8,412 bases of DNA from Bacteroidota bacterium (lineage in GTDB: Bacteria > Bacteroidota > Bacteroidia > Bacteroidales > JADFUO01), in contig JADFUO010000280.1 of the NCBI GenBank assembly GCA_015222115.1, positions 1-8,412 of the forward strand, read 5' to 3'. The notes below the pieces were generated by a model. It saw nothing but the letters and a program-made list of their open reading frames with translations, made no database searches and was not told where the DNA came from. This document shows, piece by piece, positions 6,388-8,412 of this stretch (its first letter is position 1; each line of letters begins with the position of its first letter). The translations under genes and the position numbers were made by a program.

Positions 6388-7584
6388 ATGTCTCAAAAAA
6401 TATTTTTACTTATAATTATTTTATTATTAATTTTTTCCTGCCGCAATTCATCTGTTGAATCCGATAAAAACCCCGGAATAAAAATTTCTGACAGCCTTGT
6501 AATTAATCTTGATCAAATAATAATAAACAAAAAAGCCCATTGGATTGACAGCATTTTTACCCGGCTTCATAAAAGAGGCGGATTCAACGGAACCGTTTTA
6601 TATGCGGAAAAGGGACGAATGGTTTATAAAAAAGCATTTGGTATGGCAGACTATAGAGATAAAGATACCCTGACAACCGAATCAATGTTCCAGCTTGCTT
6701 CAGTTTCAAAGATGTTCACTGCAATGGCAATAATGATACTTAAGGAAGATGGAAAACTGGATTTTGATGCTGATGTCAGGGATTACCTGCCTGATTTTCC
6801 TTATGATAACATAACCGTCAGGCACTTACTGACACATCGTTCGGGATTGCCAAGATATATGTCGCTGGCACATGAAAAATGGAAAAATAAAACAATTCCC
6901 TTAACAAACTATACAATGCTGGCACTATTTGTAAAATATAAACCACAACCATATTTTAGAACCAACACCGGATTTCATTATTGTAATACGAATTATATGC
7001 TTCTGGCTTGTATTGTTGAGAATATTTCGGGAAAAACTTATGATAAATTTGCAGAGGAGAGAATTTTTAAGCCGCTTGAAATGAATCACACAAAAATTTA
7101 TAATATGAATGGCGATTCCATTGTTCCTGCTTATATTCCTGTTGGGGTTACCGGCTACAGATACAGAGGGTGGAGAATTGTAAGAGAACGAAATGATTAC
7201 CTGAATGGAATAATGGGCGATAAAGGTGTTTTTTCCTGTGTTGATGACCTTTATAAATTTGACCGGGCATTATATAATCAAACTTTGATAAGCGATTCCA
7301 CACTGCGTGAAGCTTTCTATCCAGGAAGTCCTAAATACTGGAAACGAAAAGACGGTTATGGTTTTGGCTGGAGAATAAAAACAAGCGAAGATAGTACTGT
7401 TTATCATTACGGCTGGTGGAAAGGTTTCCGGGCATTTTATATCAGGGATATGAAAAACGAAAAAACAATTATTGTTTTGAGTAATAAAGATAAAGGTCCG
7501 GGCTCACGAAACTTGTGGAAGGTTCTTCGCGATACAAACAATACTCTCGGATATATTAGTAAATTATTGCATGAAAATTATTAA
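6388..7584 (+). CDS. Lipoprotein serine hydrolase of the beta-lactamase / DD-peptidase fold (class C type)
   Basis: This 398-residue protein carries a lipoprotein signal peptide with lipobox IFSC, so Cys18 is predicted to be lipidated and the enzyme envelope-anchored. The catalytic domain (about 50-385) has the three motifs of the class C beta-lactamase family (Pfam Beta-lactamase): SVSK with nucleophile Ser105 and Lys108, YCN with Tyr198 and Asn200, and HYG (340-342) in place of the KTG box. Supporting blocks are FNGTVLYAEKGRMVYKKAFG, LLTHRSGLP and the GYGFGW segment. The HxG third box is more usual in esterases, PBP4*-like peptidases and D-amino-acid peptidases than in true resistance enzymes. 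Antibiotic hydrolysis should therefore not be assumed. A 69-nt gap separates it from the next lipoprotein gene on the same strand, so co-transcription is possible. Family call is firm; substrate is open. Confidence 0.93.
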   Translation: MSQKIFLLIIILLLIFSCRNSSVESDKNPGIKISDSLVINLDQIIINKKAHWIDSIFTRLHKRGGFNGTVLYAEKGRMVYKKAFGMADYRDKDTLTTESMFQLASVSKMFTAMAIMILKEDGKLDFDADVRDYLPDFPYDNITVRHLLTHRSGLPRYMSLAHEKWKNKTIPLTNYTMLALFVKYKPQPYFRTNTGFHYCNTNYMLLACIVENISGKTYDKFAEERIFKPLEMNHTKIYNMNGDSIVPAYIPVGVTGYRYRGWRIVRERNDYLNGIMGDKGVFSCVDDLYKFDRALYNQTLISDSTLREAFYPGSPKYWKRKDGYGFGWRIKTSEDSTVYHYGWWKGFRAFYIRDMKNEKTIIVLSNKDKGPGSRNLWKVLRDTNNTLGYISKLLHENY

Positions 7585-7608
7585 TCATAAATTCAACTAA
7601 AATAAATA

Positions 7609-7649
7609 TTTAATATTATCGTTTTAGTATTAAACCAAATTAACCAAAT
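7609..7649 (+). promoter_or_regulatory. A/T hairpin and 9-bp direct repeat in front of the lipoprotein gene
   Basis: TTTAATA (7609-7615) and TATTAAA (7628-7634) form inverted arms that extend inward to about 10 bp with one G-T pair. Directly after them AACCAAAT occurs twice, at 7633-7640 and 7642-7649, with a 9-bp period and ending 4 bp before the ATG. No TAnnTTTG promoter was found in this 69-nt gap, so the gene may be read from the hydrolase promoter. The hairpin could then influence mRNA processing or translation. Confidence 0.3.
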
Positions 7650-7653
7650 AATT

Positions 7654-8283
7654 ATGAAAAAATTATTGATTTTAGCCTTATTGGCAGTCTTAGTTATTGC
7701 ATCTTGTAAAAAAGACAAAGATGATGTTCAACAAATTGAACCGGTCCCGCAATCAGCTGATTACGCCCTTTTCAACACAGGAAGTTACTGGATTTATCAT
7801 TGGTATAAAATTGACACTTTAGGCAATGAAACATTTATGGATAAAACAGACAGTTTGTATATTGCCGAAGACACCATAATTAACGGACACACATATCAAG
7901 TCAAAAAAGGAAATTTCTTTGTGACTCAAAATTACCTGGAATTATGCCGTGATTCAAGTAATTATATTGTTAGTCATCTGGGACAAATAATGTTCTCAGC
8001 AACAAATTTTACAGATGTTCTTTTTTATGATACCATCGCAGATTTACTTACAAGATCATTTAAAATGGATGATAAAGACATTATAATTTCTGTTCCGGCA
8101 GGTGATTTTAAAACATATAACTTCAAAGGTACAATTGTTCCTTTAATACCCGATTACCCCTGGGGTGTACGATACATTAATTATTGCTATGCAAAAGGTG
8201 TTGGCAGGGTTTTATCAACTTCATATTATTTTAGCTCACCAGATTATATGGAACAAAGACTTATCAGGTATCACATTGAATGA
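7654..8283 (+). CDS. Lipoprotein of unknown function, probably surface-exposed
   Basis: The 209-residue protein starts with a clear lipoprotein signal peptide (hydrophobic about 4-16, lipobox VIASC, lipidated Cys18). The next residues, KKDKDD, resemble the Lys-plus-acidic lipoprotein export signal that directs Bacteroidota lipoproteins to the outside of the outer membrane. The mature part is aromatic-rich and probably all-beta. It has a block near residues 38-50 (LFNTGSYWIYHWYKID) and later SVPAGDFKTYNF and YAKGVGRVLS segments. This order (entry block 'G.YWiY', then 'vpaGdFkty', then 'a.GVG.v') is seen in many Bacteroidota lipoproteins without assigned function. There is no enzyme motif. It follows the serine hydrolase by 69 nt and could be in its operon. 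Function is not assignable. Confidence 0.86.
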   Translation: MKKLLILALLAVLVIASCKKDKDDVQQIEPVPQSADYALFNTGSYWIYHWYKIDTLGNETFMDKTDSLYIAEDTIINGHTYQVKKGNFFVTQNYLELCRDSSNYIVSHLGQIMFSATNFTDVLFYDTIADLLTRSFKMDDKDIIISVPAGDFKTYNFKGTIVPLIPDYPWGVRYINYCYAKGVGRVLSTSYYFSSPDYMEQRLIRYHIE

Positions 8284-8412
8284 TTTGTATATCAATAGAT
8301 TCCCAATTTGTTTTTCTAGCAAACTTTTATTTCAGCCCCGAATACCCGCATTAGCGTTAACTTAAATATTGTGATTTTAATATTTATTTAGGTTATAGGG
8401 TTAAGGTAAAGA

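Noticed and set aside
6388..7584. Calling the serine hydrolase an antibiotic-resistance beta-lactamase
   Set aside because: The third motif is HYG rather than KTG and the family is dominated by peptidases and esterases; resistance is not supported by the sequence.
8165..8365. Plus-strand open frame overlapping the end of the last lipoprotein gene
   Set aside because: It overlaps the lipoprotein frame by more than half and lacks a start context or domain-like sequence.
8284..8412. Right-end spacer examined for a gene, terminator or promoter
   Set aside because: Stops occur in all frames, no GC-rich hairpin with a T-run and no TAnnTTTG box were found; nothing supportable.

Overview
The window looks like the chromosome of an uncultured or environmental member of the Bacteroidota, probably class Bacteroidia. 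The evidence is low-GC, A/T-rich spacers, signal peptides ending just before Gln, Cys-Lys-Lys-Asp lipoproteins, a type IX secretion (T9SS) C-terminal tail with a VYPNP motif, no Shine-Dalgarno sequences, and several matches to the Bacteroidota sigma-ABfr promoter (TTTG, about 20 nt, TAnnTTTG). No RNA gene, insertion sequence, CRISPR array or phage gene was seen.

Layout. Positions 1-140 (minus) hold the first 46 codons of a small helical, possibly antitoxin-like protein with its own near-consensus promoter. Positions 141-361 form a repeat-rich spacer with a compound palindrome and a run of 7-bp repeats. Positions 3169 down to 362 (minus) form a two-gene efflux operon: a TolC-type outer-membrane channel, then a MacA/HlyD-type periplasmic adaptor. 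No inner-membrane pump follows. Positions 3170-3437 are a divergent promoter region with a cluster of GTTCG-type half-sites. Positions 3438-5804 (plus) encode a complete secreted M1 metallopeptidase carrying a T9SS tail. A small two-helix membrane protein with a zinc-ribbon-like tail (6144 to 5824, minus) converges on it across a 19-nt gap that contains interleaved inverted repeats. From 6388 two plus-strand lipoprotein genes follow: a beta-lactamase/DD-peptidase-fold serine hydrolase and a 209-residue lipoprotein of unknown function. Positions 8284-8412 contain no gene.

How the parts fit together. Almost every product is envelope-associated or exported: a trans-envelope conduit lacking its motor, a T9SS-exported peptidase, two lipoproteins and a small inner-membrane protein. 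Nothing ties them into one pathway, and the strand switches point to four or five independent transcription units. I found no convincing new multi-gene system. The best second looks are the pump-less efflux pair, the half-site cluster at 3282-3336, the pseudoknot-like inverted repeats at 5770-5824 and the palindrome plus heptad repeat at 217-319.
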